A model generated the notes under the pieces. The model worked only from the letters and a program-made list of their open reading frames with translations. It was not told the origin of the DNA and ran no database searches. This document shows positions 19,071 through 29,137 of a stretch of DNA of 64,000 nt, piece by piece (the stretch's first letter is position 1; the number at the start of each line of letters is the position of its first letter). A program made the translations under genes and the position numbers. The stretch is from Rhynchopus sp. YZ270_cl-10. Taxonomy: Eukaryota; Euglenozoa; Diplonemea; Diplonemida; Diplonemidae. The DNA is taken from contig OZ037873.1 of NCBI GenBank assembly GCA_964035575.1, positions 992,001 through 1,056,000 on the forward strand. The letters are read 5' to 3'.

Positions 19071-19554
19071 TCAAGTTTTTTTTTGGGTCATGTACCAAGG
19101 TACACTGTCCACGAGAGGGCTTTGTATTTCAACTCTTTTTTTTGTTGTGATAAATTGTTGGATAAAAAATGTCGCCACCCAAGCTGCAAGCTCCATTTTT
19201 TGAAAATATGTCAACAGAGAACTATAAATGTTTGGGGTTCAGAAAGAATTTTGCAAGGAGTTCACACAACGGTGGTGTGTCACGTTGTAGATTGGTAAAG
19301 AAAAATAAAGAAAGACCAGTGTGAGGCAATAATTCCCCCACATTTTGATCATGATCAACAGAGAACAACCCAGGTCCCTCCCACCCAGATGTGTTTCCCC
19401 TTACCACTCACCCATACTCGCCTCTGTCTGCGTTTCCATACGAAATTTTATATGAACGTCATGGCACCCTTTTTGGTCGACTCTTTCCTAGTTTATTCCC
19501 GTCCAAATTGCGACTCAGCGACTCAGAGTGTGCTCCTCTTTTGCCTCTCCCATA

Positions 19555-19800
19555 CTGCGAAACGGGCAGAGGACCCCAACCGGTACCCTACATCACACAG
19601 GATTTATGTCCCTGTGTTTCGCAATGATCCTTTCATTCATCTGATGAGTGGAAGCGGGAGCAGCACGTATCAGATGTAAACCACGAAATGGATTGTAGGA
19701 ACTGCATAGTTGGGGTGTCCACCCCCACGATAAACCCTTGGTCATTGCACCAAAGGTACACTGTTCACGAGAGGGCTTCTAACTTCAAAGTCAACTTTTG
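19555..19800 (+). repeat. Dispersed repeat A, full-length copy
   Basis: The longest copy, about 245 bp: TACTGCGAAACGGGCAGAGG, ATCACACAGGATTTATGTCC, TGATGAGTGGAAGCGGGAGC, GTAAACCACGAAATGGATTG, GGGTGTCCACCCCC, TTGCACCAAAGGTACACTG, TTCACGAGAGGGC and AAAGTCAACTTTTGATC. It ends 80 bp before the ATG of paralogue E, so it would lie in that gene's promoter or 5' UTR. Confidence 0.85.
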
Positions 19801-19879
19801 ATCGGACATATTGGTCTTTATGGTGGGGTATGCACACACATGTCACAGATTGTCACACACGCACCTCCACACCCAACAC

Positions 19880-22063
19880 ATGATGAAAGGAAATACCCCA
19901 AGAGGCAGTCGTAGGGCGGGTACGATCAAATTCTTTGGTGGCTTGGTAGTATGCTTTCTGCTGTTGACGTTCTTGTTCAGACCTGAGACCCACGTTGTGC
20001 AGAGTCCGTACGCAGCTCTGTCCAACGAGCAGAAGAGAAGGCGTGACATCGACAGTTTCACTATCCCAAGTGCTTTCGTTACCAATCCCGCCGTGCACGT
20101 CGACTTCAACAGAACACTTCCCGGTGTGAACTTCATCCGTGACAGACTCGTCGCAAAGATTGGCTCGCAAACCGCTGCCCGTGAAACAGAAGCAGACCTC
20201 GCAGATGACAGATGGTTCTGGATTGACGACAACGCAAAGTCGATGGAGGTCTTCATCATGCCTGGTGTCTACGAGCAGTACAAAGAAACAACGGACAGCA
20301 TGGTGGACTTCATCTTGGACATGAGTCGTGATGGGCTCTTCCTCCGTAGGAAAAGCGCAAGCAAGATCGCCCTGAAGAGCGACAACATGAAGGACTTCAG
20401 TGTGAGCAACGGGCTTATGGACTACTTCGGTGATGCATCGGCACTTCGCATCGTCCAGGGTTACCGCTTCCACGACGGGCGTGGTGTGGCTGCAACGCAC
20501 ACTGCTGGCTTTGAGGTGTCCTTCACGTGTGGAGGGGAGAAGTACCACTCACCTGGTGAGCCCTTCGACGGGTTTGAGAAGACTATGTATGAGTCCGATG
20601 ATAAAGTGATTGTGAAGGCAGTGATGCGGATTGGCGGGAAGGCTGAGGTGGAGTGGCGTGGTGTCATGCGTGAGGACACTGTGGTGTCGTACACCTACGT
20701 CGATGTGCGCAACATCCAGGACAAACCCCTTGAGAACGTGGAGGTGCGTGTGAAGCGTGGCCTTGACGAACACGAGTACTCGCAGTTCTGCAGAAAGTAC
20801 CAAGAAAAGGATGTCAAATGCGCACCAGTCAACGGTGGACGGCACAAGGTGCTCTCAGCAGAGAAGCTTGAGTGGTTCAGCTTCACTGTGGAAGGCAGAA
20901 TGGGTTTCTCGTACGGATGGCACCACATCGCGAAGGACAAGTCTCTTGCTGAAGTCAGCATCGAAACCGAGGGACAGCGTGTGACTGCGTTCAAGACTGT
21001 CTTCAAAAAGTTCAGTGTCGCCAAGGGAGAAGTGTTCAACGTCGAGGACCTGGGTGTGCTGACTGCAGGCGGTCTGTACAAGACAATGCCGTACGACAAG
21101 CTGCTGAAAGGGATTGAGGCGCGCAAGGAGCTGACGGACTTCTCGATTTCCTACGACTACGGGGCAGAGCTTTCGAGCATGTCGTCGTTTGCTTACTTCA
21201 TGAAGCGGAGGATGTACAAGATCCCTGATGAAGAGCAGCAGAGCAAATTTGAGGAGCTGAACAAATGGTGCCTCGAGCATTTTGAAGCTTACCACAAGAA
21301 CTTCATCCTTGGGAAGGGCGGTAGGGTCGACAAAGGATACGGCGAGATCTTCCAGCGTGGTAACGCAATGACGGTCATCTCTGCGATCAAGCTTGCACTG
21401 ATCAACCGCGACAACAGGAAGATCTTCCAACGTGTCATGGTCATTCTGGACGACTTGATCACTTGCCTCCTCAAATTCCAGCACGAAAACGGGATGATAA
21501 CATGCGATCTGCACGGAGCCTGGTTCCTCGACTGCCACGGTGCAGGCATGCTTGCACTGTCCTACATTGTTGCCACCTACGACGTGCTGCCTTACAAGAT
21601 GGACCGTGCAAGCATGATTAACAGTCTCGCGAAGTCCATCCAGGGTGTGAAGTACCACCTCCACGCGGATGTTGTGGATGAGAAACACCAGCACGTCGAG
21701 CTCAAGGTCGTTGTCATGGGTGAGAACGGCGACGACGGCCTGCAGTGGAACTACAAGGCATCGCTGATCCTGCGTGCACTCCATATCATGGAGATGACTG
21801 CTGAGGACGGAACACAGATCGACTCTGATGTCCTTGACAAGGGTGTTGGCCTGCGTCACTACGTGCTTGGGTTGATTGAACACTCGAAGAAGGTGAGTAC
21901 CGACAATGGCATCCGCTACCACGAGTTCACCACGTCGTACAGAAGCCCCGAAACGAACTCCGAGACACAGCCGTGGTGCATGCTTGGCTACCACGGAGCG
22001 TACGAGGAGCTGTATTACAAGCTCTTCCACGACACTGAGCTTTCCGAGTTGAGGTTGGCGTGA
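19880..22063 (+). CDS. Type II membrane protein paralogue E
   Basis: 727 residues from the ATG at 19880, chosen because it follows the CA-rich CACCCAACAC run like the other copies; a second ATG follows directly and another lies at 19820. Arg-rich tail (GSRRAGTIK), hydrophobic anchor FFGGLVVCFLLLTFLF at about residues 18-33, spacer, then HVDFNRTLPGVNFIRDRLVA and the family body. Closest to D, but with its own changes (FQRGNAMTVISAIKLALINR). A W-to-F change turns DRWWWIDDN into DRWFWIDDN. Ends in ELSELRLA. It is the last copy in the array. Confidence 0.93.
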   Translation: MMKGNTPRGSRRAGTIKFFGGLVVCFLLLTFLFRPETHVVQSPYAALSNEQKRRRDIDSFTIPSAFVTNPAVHVDFNRTLPGVNFIRDRLVAKIGSQTAARETEADLADDRWFWIDDNAKSMEVFIMPGVYEQYKETTDSMVDFILDMSRDGLFLRRKSASKIALKSDNMKDFSVSNGLMDYFGDASALRIVQGYRFHDGRGVAATHTAGFEVSFTCGGEKYHSPGEPFDGFEKTMYESDDKVIVKAVMRIGGKAEVEWRGVMREDTVVSYTYVDVRNIQDKPLENVEVRVKRGLDEHEYSQFCRKYQEKDVKCAPVNGGRHKVLSAEKLEWFSFTVEGRMGFSYGWHHIAKDKSLAEVSIETEGQRVTAFKTVFKKFSVAKGEVFNVEDLGVLTAGGLYKTMPYDKLLKGIEARKELTDFSISYDYGAELSSMSSFAYFMKRRMYKIPDEEQQSKFEELNKWCLEHFEAYHKNFILGKGGRVDKGYGEIFQRGNAMTVISAIKLALINRDNRKIFQRVMVILDDLITCLLKFQHENGMITCDLHGAWFLDCHGAGMLALSYIVATYDVLPYKMDRASMINSLAKSIQGVKYHLHADVVDEKHQHVELKVVVMGENGDDGLQWNYKASLILRALHIMEMTAEDGTQIDSDVLDKGVGLRHYVLGLIEHSKKVSTDNGIRYHEFTTSYRSPETNSETQPWCMLGYHGAYEELYYKLFHDTELSELRLA

Positions 22064-22564
22064 GCAAGGTGAGGAAAAAAAAGAGAACAAATTATTATGC
22101 GCCCCTCCCCATGGGCAGGTGAGTGGCTCGAGTATCGGCCCCGCTCCGATACAACAAAGTGTGAGCCAACAATGTGTTGGCTGTGTAACCCTTTGTCACT
22201 TCTTCTAAAACAACTATGTATTAGTCAGAGAAAAAAAAAATCAACTTTTCCCTCACACGAGTGGTGCCTTTCAGAAAACGAGTGTTATTTTAATACCTCG
22301 CGCAGAGTGAGACAACATTAAATTAGTAAGACAAGCGAGTTGCTGAAAGGTCGCGAGTAGGGGAAACATCAATTTTTTTTCTCAGAATATCACAGGGTCA
22401 CGAAAGAGCTACTTTTCCTCGGTTGAGAAAAGTAAATTTTTAAAGAATGTTTGACAAAAATAAAATAAAAATAAAAATAAAATAGCTCTGGTGTTTTACC
22501 AGATGAACGAATTGAGTGAACCCCGCTTTCTTTTTTTTTACTTTCGCTTCTTTCATACAAGTAT
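22064..22564. other. Gene-free 3' flank
   Basis: AT-rich with a short AAAATAAAAATAAAAAT run. GACAAGCGAGTTGCTGAAAGG at about 22331 faintly recalls the end of module Y. Nothing else is supported. Confidence 0.4.
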
Positions 22565-23345
22565 AACGGCCGTCACGACGGGAAAAATTTTTTTTTGTCG
22601 GGGAGGTCCATGCTGTCCTCTAAATCGGATTTAGGATTCAGGATTTTCTATAAGAAAATTTTATAAGAAAATTTTATTTTTGCCGGTGAAAAATTTTTCA
22701 TATGGATATGGGGCAGTGTCTTTTTTAGGGAGGTCGGAATAATTTCCTGGTAGAACAGTGGTTGAACCACGGGAGTACCCTGGGGAACTGAGTTACTGAC
22801 CGCACCGTGAAATCCCCCTAATTTTTTTTGCCTGCGGCGCCATTATTTATTACTTTTTTGCTCCGCAAAAAAGGGTTCGTTGACTGACTCTGTAGTGTAA
22901 AAAGCTACATTTTACACCGTACCCTATTATTTTTTCGCCTGCGGCGCCATTTTGTGTTATTCCTTTTGCTCCGCAAAAGGAAAATAAAATACAGTTTACT
23001 ATGTTCCCAGTGTCTTCGCTGGTCAGAACTGAAAAACATCTTGGGGGGAACACAAACTGACCCCAAAAATCTTGAAATCTGATTCTTGGATAAGGCACTG
23101 TGGTGGGGAGAAAAATGTGACCACCCCGCACTGCGGGCCTACAACAACAAAAAAGTATTTCTCCTGTTGTGCGCGAAAAATTTTCGCGCGCAGCGCGAAA
23201 ATTTTTTTTTCTATAAGAAAATTTTGAGATTTAAAAATCAGAAAAATCCTGATTTTTCCCGGATTTAAGGACATGCTTGGGGAGGTCACGGCCGTGAAGA
23301 AATTCTGAAAAATTTAACGGCCGTGAAATTTTGCCTTGATCACGG
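22565..23345. mobile_element. Possible inverted-repeat element around a GCC module
   Basis: GGAGGTCCATGCTGTCCTC at the left is mirrored by AAGGACATGCTTGGGGAGG at the right. AAATTTTCTTATAG-type stretches are also mirrored, and ACGGCCGT lies near both ends. The GCCTGCGGCGCC module sits near the centre. The inverted repeats are imperfect, so the boundaries are approximate. Confidence 0.35.
22820..22990. repeat. GCCTGCGGCGCC module, copy 2
   Basis: Same order as copy 1: GCCTGCGGCGCCATTATT, TTTTTTGCTCCGCAAAAAA, GGGTTCGTTGACTGAC, GTGTAAAAAGCTAC, TTACACCGTACCCTA, then the second GCCTGCGGCGCCA, followed here by a further TTTTGCTCCGCAAAAGG. Confidence 0.75.
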
Positions 23346-23467
23346 CCGTGAAATATTTACACGCTTTTTGCTTGTTTCTTCTGTTTTGTTCGTAGACAGG
23401 GCCAGACCCCCTTTCCCATCCCTCCCAAGTCATTCTTGGGGGTAAAAGCAACATAAAAAGTGCAAAA

Positions 23468-23674
23468 AAAAGTCGGCCCCACTGCGATCGGGAAGCTGAC
23501 GACACGAATGAGCACTTATGGTGGTCCTGCCCTGCCTGCGATGCTATACGCTCAGATCCTAGTTTCCACTCCGTCACAACTGCTGACAGGTCGCCGTGGC
23601 CTGACTGTGTGTCGAACTGTGGAGTTATCCCTACTGCCCTGAAGGACAGTATTGATGCTACCTCCAGCGTCTGA
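23468..23674 (+). pseudogene. Possible LINE reverse-transcriptase tail fragment
   Basis: A 67-codon frame reads SRPHCDREADDTNEHLWWSC then PACDAIRSD and ends at the TGA at 23672. The C..D....T.EHL...CP.C pattern resembles the Cys/His knuckle after the reverse-transcriptase domain of many non-LTR retrotransposons. No reverse-transcriptase core is visible next to it, so only a fragment remains. Weak evidence based on one motif. Confidence 0.3.
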
Positions 23675-24017
23675 TGGGGAGCATCCTCATACACCGGTTG
23701 TCTCTGAACAACAGCCTCCGTCCGTATCAGCAATCTGCCACTCACGCCTGGATAAGTTTTTGGGGTGCCTCAGGAGGTCTTTATACAATGCAATGTGCCT
23801 TAGTTTCGAGTACGAAACGTTTCTCCATGTATTACACGGGAAACAATATGACAAACAGGTGCAGGGTGGTTCCGTGCATATCATAGAACCTGGCACCTTG
23901 TGTGTCTCCCAAAAACCAAAAGCGTTGTGTGAAGTTTTGAAGGAAGGAAAAATAAAACGTATCAACAATCTGCTGGAGAACAGCTCAGCTACAACCTTTG
24001 TTCCGTCCCCACTGTGA
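23652..24017 (+). CDS. Unrecognised 121-residue frame
   Basis: Starts MMLPPASDGEHPHTP and includes a helical stretch (RLDKFLGCLRRSLYNAMCLS) and LCEVLKEGKIKRINNLLENS. Composition is protein-like and more balanced than in the surrounding repeats. It overlaps the end of the LINE-like fragment in another frame and may belong to the same decayed element or be a separate remnant. Confidence 0.25.
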   Translation: MMLPPASDGEHPHTPVVSEQQPPSVSAICHSRLDKFLGCLRRSLYNAMCLSFEYETFLHVLHGKQYDKQVQGGSVHIIEPGTLCVSQKPKALCEVLKEGKIKRINNLLENSSATTFVPSPL

Positions 24018-24137
24018 CTTCGACCGGATTCCACTCTCACAGGAAATGGACTTATCCAAACCATCACCTGCGTGCCCTGCTGCGCTCCTGGCTCTCCTCA
24101 CTGCGCTGGTCTCCCGCTGCCCGCCCACGTTTTTACC

Positions 24138-24850
24138 CTACTGTGAATTGTAGTTGGAGCGTGTGGCATTTCTGAGCACTTGTACGTGCTCCCGGTTCTT
24201 CAGAGTAGCATATTTCTCGTGTTTCAGCACTTGTAACCGGTTCTTGAGCAAAGTACTCTTCTCATATTTGATGGGCTTTCCGTTGTGGAGCACACACCAA
24301 TACTGTGAGACGAACCTCACCTGTGTTGAACCATTTACGGTGTTCTTCAGCTTCCAGTGCAAAGTCTTCCGACAGAATCAGCACACCATTGAACAACTAT
24401 CCTCCGTCTTTTTTGTCGGAAAATAGACCGCATCACGTTCTGCACACCTCTGGATCTTCTTCGCGACGTTAGTGAGATACGCGCAGAGGGAGGGGTCCAC
24501 CCCTTTGCTCCCGTGAACTTGTACTGTTTGCCCGATGTTTTCTTTGGCACAAGAGTGATGAACGGGGTTGAGTGAGTCCAAACACATCCTTCTCGGGCAA
24601 AGAGTAATAAGAGGTTATGAGACGCTCGGGACGCTGCGAATTCAGTATGCAGAACTGAAAGGCAGTGTTGAAACCAGAAGATTACAGATGGCGGGTCAGA
24701 TGCTGTGTCACTTACCCCATCAGGTAGATGAGAGCCAGCACCTTCAGAGCAGTGAACACAACACACCGTGGACACAATACATGTGCCAAAAGGCAACAAG
24801 ACCCTACAAGGAGTACCCAGTACCCAGCGCAGTTTTCTGTGCGATACCAC
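24138..24850 (-). pseudogene. Unrecognised coding-like remnant
   Basis: Minus-strand frames read VPKKTSGKQYKFTGAKGW, DPSLCAYLTNVAKKIQRCAE and RDAVYFPTKKTEDS in overlapping frames, then FVSQYWCVLHNGKPIKYEKS and LLKNRLQVLKHEKYATLKNR. The composition suggests a former protein, but no single frame covers it and I recognise no family. Confidence 0.25.
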
Positions 24851-25054
24851 TTAACCGGTCCTCTCCTGCCCTACCCTCCTTTTCTTCAGGGGTGAAAATC
24901 AGGTGGGTTGTGGGAATATAGGGGGAACTGGGTGGGGTTTGGTCTGTACATTCCTATCCGCGCCTATCCGCGGGGTAAAAATCAGGTGCCCACTGGGATG
25001 GTTCGTGAGTGGCGCCTTTCTCGTACTTCACTGTGTGTTCCTTCAAAGACTTGT

Positions 25055-25155
25055 ACAAAAATTTCACGGCCGTTGTTTTTTTTAACGGCCGTGAAATTTT
25101 TGTACATAAGAAAGGCGCTTTTTTTTCACGGCCGTTTTTTTTTATTTTTCACGGC
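25055..25155. repeat. ACGGCCGTGAAA inverted repeats
   Basis: TGTACAAAAATTTCACGGCC is mirrored by GGCCGTGAAATTTTTGTACA around a T-rich centre. A third TTTCACGGCCGT follows. Related ACGGCCGTGAA motifs occur at 23287-23355. 25156-25526 is T-rich without a gene. Confidence 0.6.
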
Positions 25156-25479
25156 AACGACGGCAGTGGGTCGAGCATTTTTTTTTCATTTCCGTGACGT
25201 CCGTTTTACTTGTATGTTCTTTGATTTGAAAGTATATGAAGCTAATTTGTTAAGTTTTGAATGGCTGTGTGTTTTTGACCTCCTCCCCCCCTTTTTGAAT
25301 CAAAGCACCAAAAAGAGAACATAATATTGTCTAGTGTACTCAGCAAAGTTTAAAAGCAATATTGCTTATCTTTTTGCAGTTAACACCAAACAAAAATGCT
25401 CTTGGCTTTTTACCACCTTTTTTTTATCCCCTCTTTTTAGTTCAGGGTACACTACCCTCTGCTGTGTTACTGTTTGTTT

Positions 25480-25513
<34 letters not shown>

Positions 25514-25529
25514 TTTTGTTTTGTTTTCC

Positions 25530-25578
25530 TCAGTGCCTGCGTCCCAGAAGCGTTTGCACTATCAACTTCACTTTTTTT
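25530..25578 (+). repeat. Dispersed repeat C, copy 1
   Basis: CAGTGCCTGCGTCCCAGAAG, CGTTTGCACTATCAACTTCA and C then T8. AGTGC pairs with GCACT. It is followed at once by an ACGAGAG hairpin. Confidence 0.65.
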
Positions 25579-25579
25579 T

Positions 25580-25612
25580 AGGTGACTAAGCACGAGAGCT
25601 TAGGATCATCTT
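25580..25612 (+). other. ACGAGAG hairpin, copy 4
   Basis: AGGTGA...TCATCTT outer stem, CTAAGC/GCTTAG inner stem, loop ACGAGA. Followed by ATAAACTTTTC and a long T tract, as in copy 1. Confidence 0.7.
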
Positions 25613-25761
25613 ATAAACTTTTCTTTTTTTTTTTTTTTTTTGCCCCTTTTTTTTTTTGTGTTTATTGCAAGAGCATTTTTTTTCTCTCCCGCTTTTTGTA
25701 TTCGGTGCATATTATGTCTTTGTCTTCTCTCTTTTGCATTTCAATTTTATTTGGTAGACGC

Positions 25762-25888
25762 AAGCCACGAAATGGATTGTAGGAACTGCATGGTTCGGGT
25801 GTCCACCCCCCCCCCCCCCGATACAGCCCTGGTCATTTTGTACCAAAGGTACACTGTTCACCGAGAAGGGCTTTGTATTTCAACTCTA
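25762..25888 (+). repeat. Dispersed repeat A, copy 4
   Basis: GCCACGAAATGGATTGTAGG, GGTTCGGGTGTCCACCCCC, CCAAAGGTACACTGTTCACC and GAGAAGGGCTTTGTATTTCA. 25889-26667 that follows is T-rich, with no gene. Confidence 0.75.
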
Positions 25889-26667
25889 CTTTTAGTGACT
25901 CAGAGATCTTGTGTTGAATAAATGCTTACCAAACCTTCTTCCTCTTTATTTTAAAGATGCAATGTTCCGTGAGGACCATACAATCTTTGAGCTCTTTTCT
26001 CCGGACGTATTCATGTAGAACGTCCTTTTGTACTTTCTCTTCTTCTTCTTCTTCTTCTTCTTCCGATTTGAAAGTATGAAACTAATTTTCTTTTCCCCAA
26101 TTTTTCCCGTTTTTTTTTTTGTCCCAATGCTTGCGCGAGACGCGCGTTGGTATATGTTCAAACGTCTTCCTTTTATTTTTTTTTGTTTTTTTTTGATAAC
26201 GTCTTCTTCTCCACCTTATCCTGAGCGCGGCTCTCTTCAGGACGCAATTTTTTGTCAAAAAAAAATTTTTTTTTTTTTAAAAAACCCTCTCTATGAAATC
26301 GATAGTTTGGGTCCATTTAGTGTACCCTATTATACCTTCTATTCAGTAGAATAGAAAGGTGTTTGAAATAACTTTCTTTTTCTTCAGTTCTTATCAAACA
26401 CATTTCTTCAGGTCGTTTTAAAGGGGAGGGGGATAAAACATTCTCCTCTTTCCCTCCCCCCTTTTTTTCCAGTTAAAAAATCATCAAAAAAAGAAGAAAA
26501 AAAATCAGACCAGGCATGTGGGGTTTGCTCGTAAACCCGCAAACTTTGTGGGATTATGGAAAATTCGTACTGTGTTACGGTCTGAGGAAAATGATCACCT
26601 AACCTCTCCTCCTTTTTCTTTTTCTTTTTTTATGTGAAATCAAAGGGTACATTTTTTGCACCTTCTA

Positions 26668-26836
26668 CACGGTGGCCAGTTTGATGCGGGAGAGCGTCAA
26701 AAGTGGACGGAAATACAGGTTTGTAATAGAGCGTATGCTCTCCCACGGGAGAGCGTCTCCACACCCAGTGGCTACCAGACGCTCTCCCAAAAAACGTCAA
26801 ATTTTTGACGCTCTCCCACTCAAACTGGCCACCGTG
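26668..26836. mobile_element. Inverted-repeat element CACGGTGG, copy 2
   Basis: Same 34-bp inverted repeats as 7656-7862 and the same internal CTCTCCCA/GGGAGAGC motifs, but shorter. TA lies immediately outside both ends (26666-26667 and 26837-26838), the mark of a mariner-like TA target duplication. Confidence 0.88.
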
Positions 26837-26909
26837 TATGCCTTTTTTTTCTTTCAGAAAATAATGTTTCTGAAATAAACATTTTTTTATGTTTCCTGCT
26901 TTCATCCAG

Positions 26910-26974
26910 ATTGGCATCGTAAGTGGGTTAGTCGGAGGTGCCTGCATCAACAACCACAGTTTCAACGACTATAT
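26910..26974 (+). pseudogene. Possible host exon fragment cut by an insertion
   Basis: After a pyrimidine tract and CAG, the frame reads IGIVSGLVGGACINNHSFND then YM, like a membrane segment followed by a short loop. It stops where the palindromic element at 26975 begins. Beyond that element, 27630-27730 has another protein-like frame (LSAQTKDPMVLSEVGQRP). Whether they come from one gene is unknown. Confidence 0.3.
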
Positions 26975-27600
26975 GGGTGAATCCGTAAACCTCCCCCCCA
27001 AAAAGGTAACCTTTTGTACTTATGTGTAAATGAAATAACTTCTACTCGGACTTTTTGCTCGATTTTTGCTCCTTTGAACTCAGAATAACGTTTCTGAGGT
27101 CACAGGAGCAAAAATCGAGCAAAAAGTCCGAGTGGAAGATAGATGAATTAACGTTGAGAGGTAAAAAAAGTGCCCTTTGAATTGGGTTTTGAGTGGGTTT
27201 TGTGGGTAAACCTGTTTTTTTACCCAAGTTTACCAAAAAACCGCCAGAAAAAGTGCCAAAAATGTCAAAAACAGGTGGAAATAGACCCAAAAACCATTTT
27301 TGGGGCATATTTGCCGCAAAGGAGGGTAAATTATGATGTTTTTAACCTTTATTTTGTGTTTTTCCACAAAAATGAAACCCACTCAAAACCCAATTCAAAG
27401 GGCACTTTTCTACCTCTCGACGTTAATTCATCTATCTTCCACTCGGACTTTTTGCTCGATTTTTGCTCCTGTGACCTCAGAAACGTTATTCTGAGTTCAA
27501 AGGAGCAAAAATCGGAGCAAAAAGTCCGAGTAGAAGTTATCTAATGTGAAAAAAATTCAAAAGGTTACCTTTTAGGGGGGGGAGGTTTACGGATTCACCC
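26975..27600. mobile_element. Large foldback element GGGTGAATCC
   Basis: Inverted repeats of more than 200 bp run from GGGTGAATCCGTAAACC inward through AGGTAACCTTTTG, ACTTCTACTCGGAC and TTTGAATTGGGTTTTGAG. Each arm contains its own smaller palindrome (GCTCGATTTTTGCTCC and GGAGCAAAAATCGAGC). The centre has a module (TTTTTGGGGCATATTTGCCG) related to 49630-49720. ATAT lies outside both ends, offset by one base on the right. No coding. Confidence 0.85.
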
Positions 27601-28729
27601 AATATCTTTTTTTTTTTTTCGAGACGGCTTTGAGCGCACAAACAAAAGACCCGATGGTGCTTTCGGAAGTCGGTCAACGACCTGTCAGCGAGCTGTCAAT
27701 ATCGACCCCTCCCGGAGCACCACCTGATCTTTTTTCGAGAATAATAGGCATCCCGTTCCTTTCTATTCACTTCGCAAACGGCTACAATATTTTTTTTTTG
27801 TCGTCTCAAACAACGTTTTTGACCCCATTTTTAGGACAATAAAGGTCGGATTTTTGTGGCAGGTAATGCCCATTTTGACGTAATTTTTTTGGCCCAAAAA
27901 GTGGGGCGAAAAAAAGCAGTTTTTTTGTGACAACATTTTACCTTAGCCTTCAAAAAACCCCTCCAATTTCTGCTCGAACTAAGACTTTTTCAAAAAAAAA
28001 AAAAAAAACACAAAACACAAAACCGAAACTACAACAAACACCCTCCTGTTGACAAGGTGGTTAAGCCCCCTACCCCCAATTGGAAAAAAAAAAAATTCCG
28101 TCCCCCAACCAGTACTCCCTTAAGACTTTGTATACAGGCCCCACCCCAAATCAAAATTGGTCTGCCTACCCTCCTCCAGCCAGGCTAAGGCCTGGGGGAG
28201 GGTGACAAAGCGGCACCGAACAACCTTTTGTATTCACCCCTCCTCCTCCTCCCCCCCATTTCCCCCTCCTTTTTTCTCCCCACGGAACAATTGATCCCCC
28301 TTGATCACGTTGCGTGAATATTCGTGCATCGAAAAAACAGTTAAATAAGATAAAGGCGTGTACTCTCTACGCAATCAAAAAAAAAGGGCCTTTTTTTTCC
28401 TTTTCCTTTTTGGTTTTCCCCAGGTGAGAGTCAGTGCCTGTTGTCTGGGAGGTGTTTTGTTGCGAGACGCCATCGCTTTCGTTTTGTTCTTTAAAGGGAA
28501 CTGTGTGCACGAAACTCTGTTCCTTTTTTTGTCGTGAACTGCACATAGTCTGTTTGTCACCTTTTTTCGAGGGAAAGAAGAAAAACCCCCTCCAACCTCT
28601 AATGGGTTGGTTGATTGTCAACATCGTTAAACACAAAAAGTACCCAAAGAACGAATGTACATATGGGGACTATGCGTGTCTATCTCCACGCTTTAATTTT
28701 TTTTTTTTTTTTTTGTAAATTTTTTTTTT
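27601..28729. other. Gene-poor stretch with coding-like patches
   Basis: 27630-27730 reads LSAQTKDPMVLSEVGQRP then VSELSISTPPGAPPDLF. Around 28600-28690 a frame reads MGWLIVNIVKHKKYPKNEC. Both resemble exons, but neither has clear boundaries on both sides. The rest is homopolymer-rich, with C-rich blocks at 28060-28290. Confidence 0.25.
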
Positions 28730-28761
28730 CAACGTGAAGCACGAGAAGCTCAGGGGCATCT
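28730..28761 (+). other. ACGAGAG hairpin, copy 5 (degraded)
   Basis: GTGAAGCACGAGAAGCTCAGGGGCATCTT split as GAAGC/GCTC around ACGAGAA. The 3' side CATCTTATCAACTTTTTT is kept. Confidence 0.45.
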
Positions 28762-29101
28762 TATCAACTTTTTTTTTTTTTTTTTTTTCTCTTTTGATCC
28801 GAAAGTAACTTTTTTGTTCAAAAGCATCTCATCAGTACCTTTCAATCAGGAGAGGATGGGCTGCTGGCGAAAGTGGTGACAAGCCTCAGTGCCTCTTATA
28901 TCTGCTGGTATGTCGCAGTTCCACTGCCGTTCCAAAATCTGCGCGAGATGCGTACGTTCTTTTTTTTTTCTCTTCAAAAGTTCTTTTCCGACTCCAATAT
29001 GCCTCAGAACCACCTGATTTTTGCCTTGAAATTTTTGGAGTTTAGTGGAGTTTGGGTTTAAATACCACTAAACAGCACCAAAATTTTACAGAAAAAAAAT
29101 C

Positions 29102-29137
29102 AGGTGCGCTAAAGCAATGAAAGGCTAAGGTACATCT
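29102..29137 (+). other. ACGAGAG hairpin, copy 6 (diverged)
   Basis: AGGTG...CATCTT outer stem kept. The inner part GCTAAAGC/GGCTAAGG and loop AATGAAA are changed. TATAAACCTTTC follows. 28840-28960 just before has a coding-like run (SASYICWYVAVPLPFQNLRE) of unknown origin. Confidence 0.45.
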
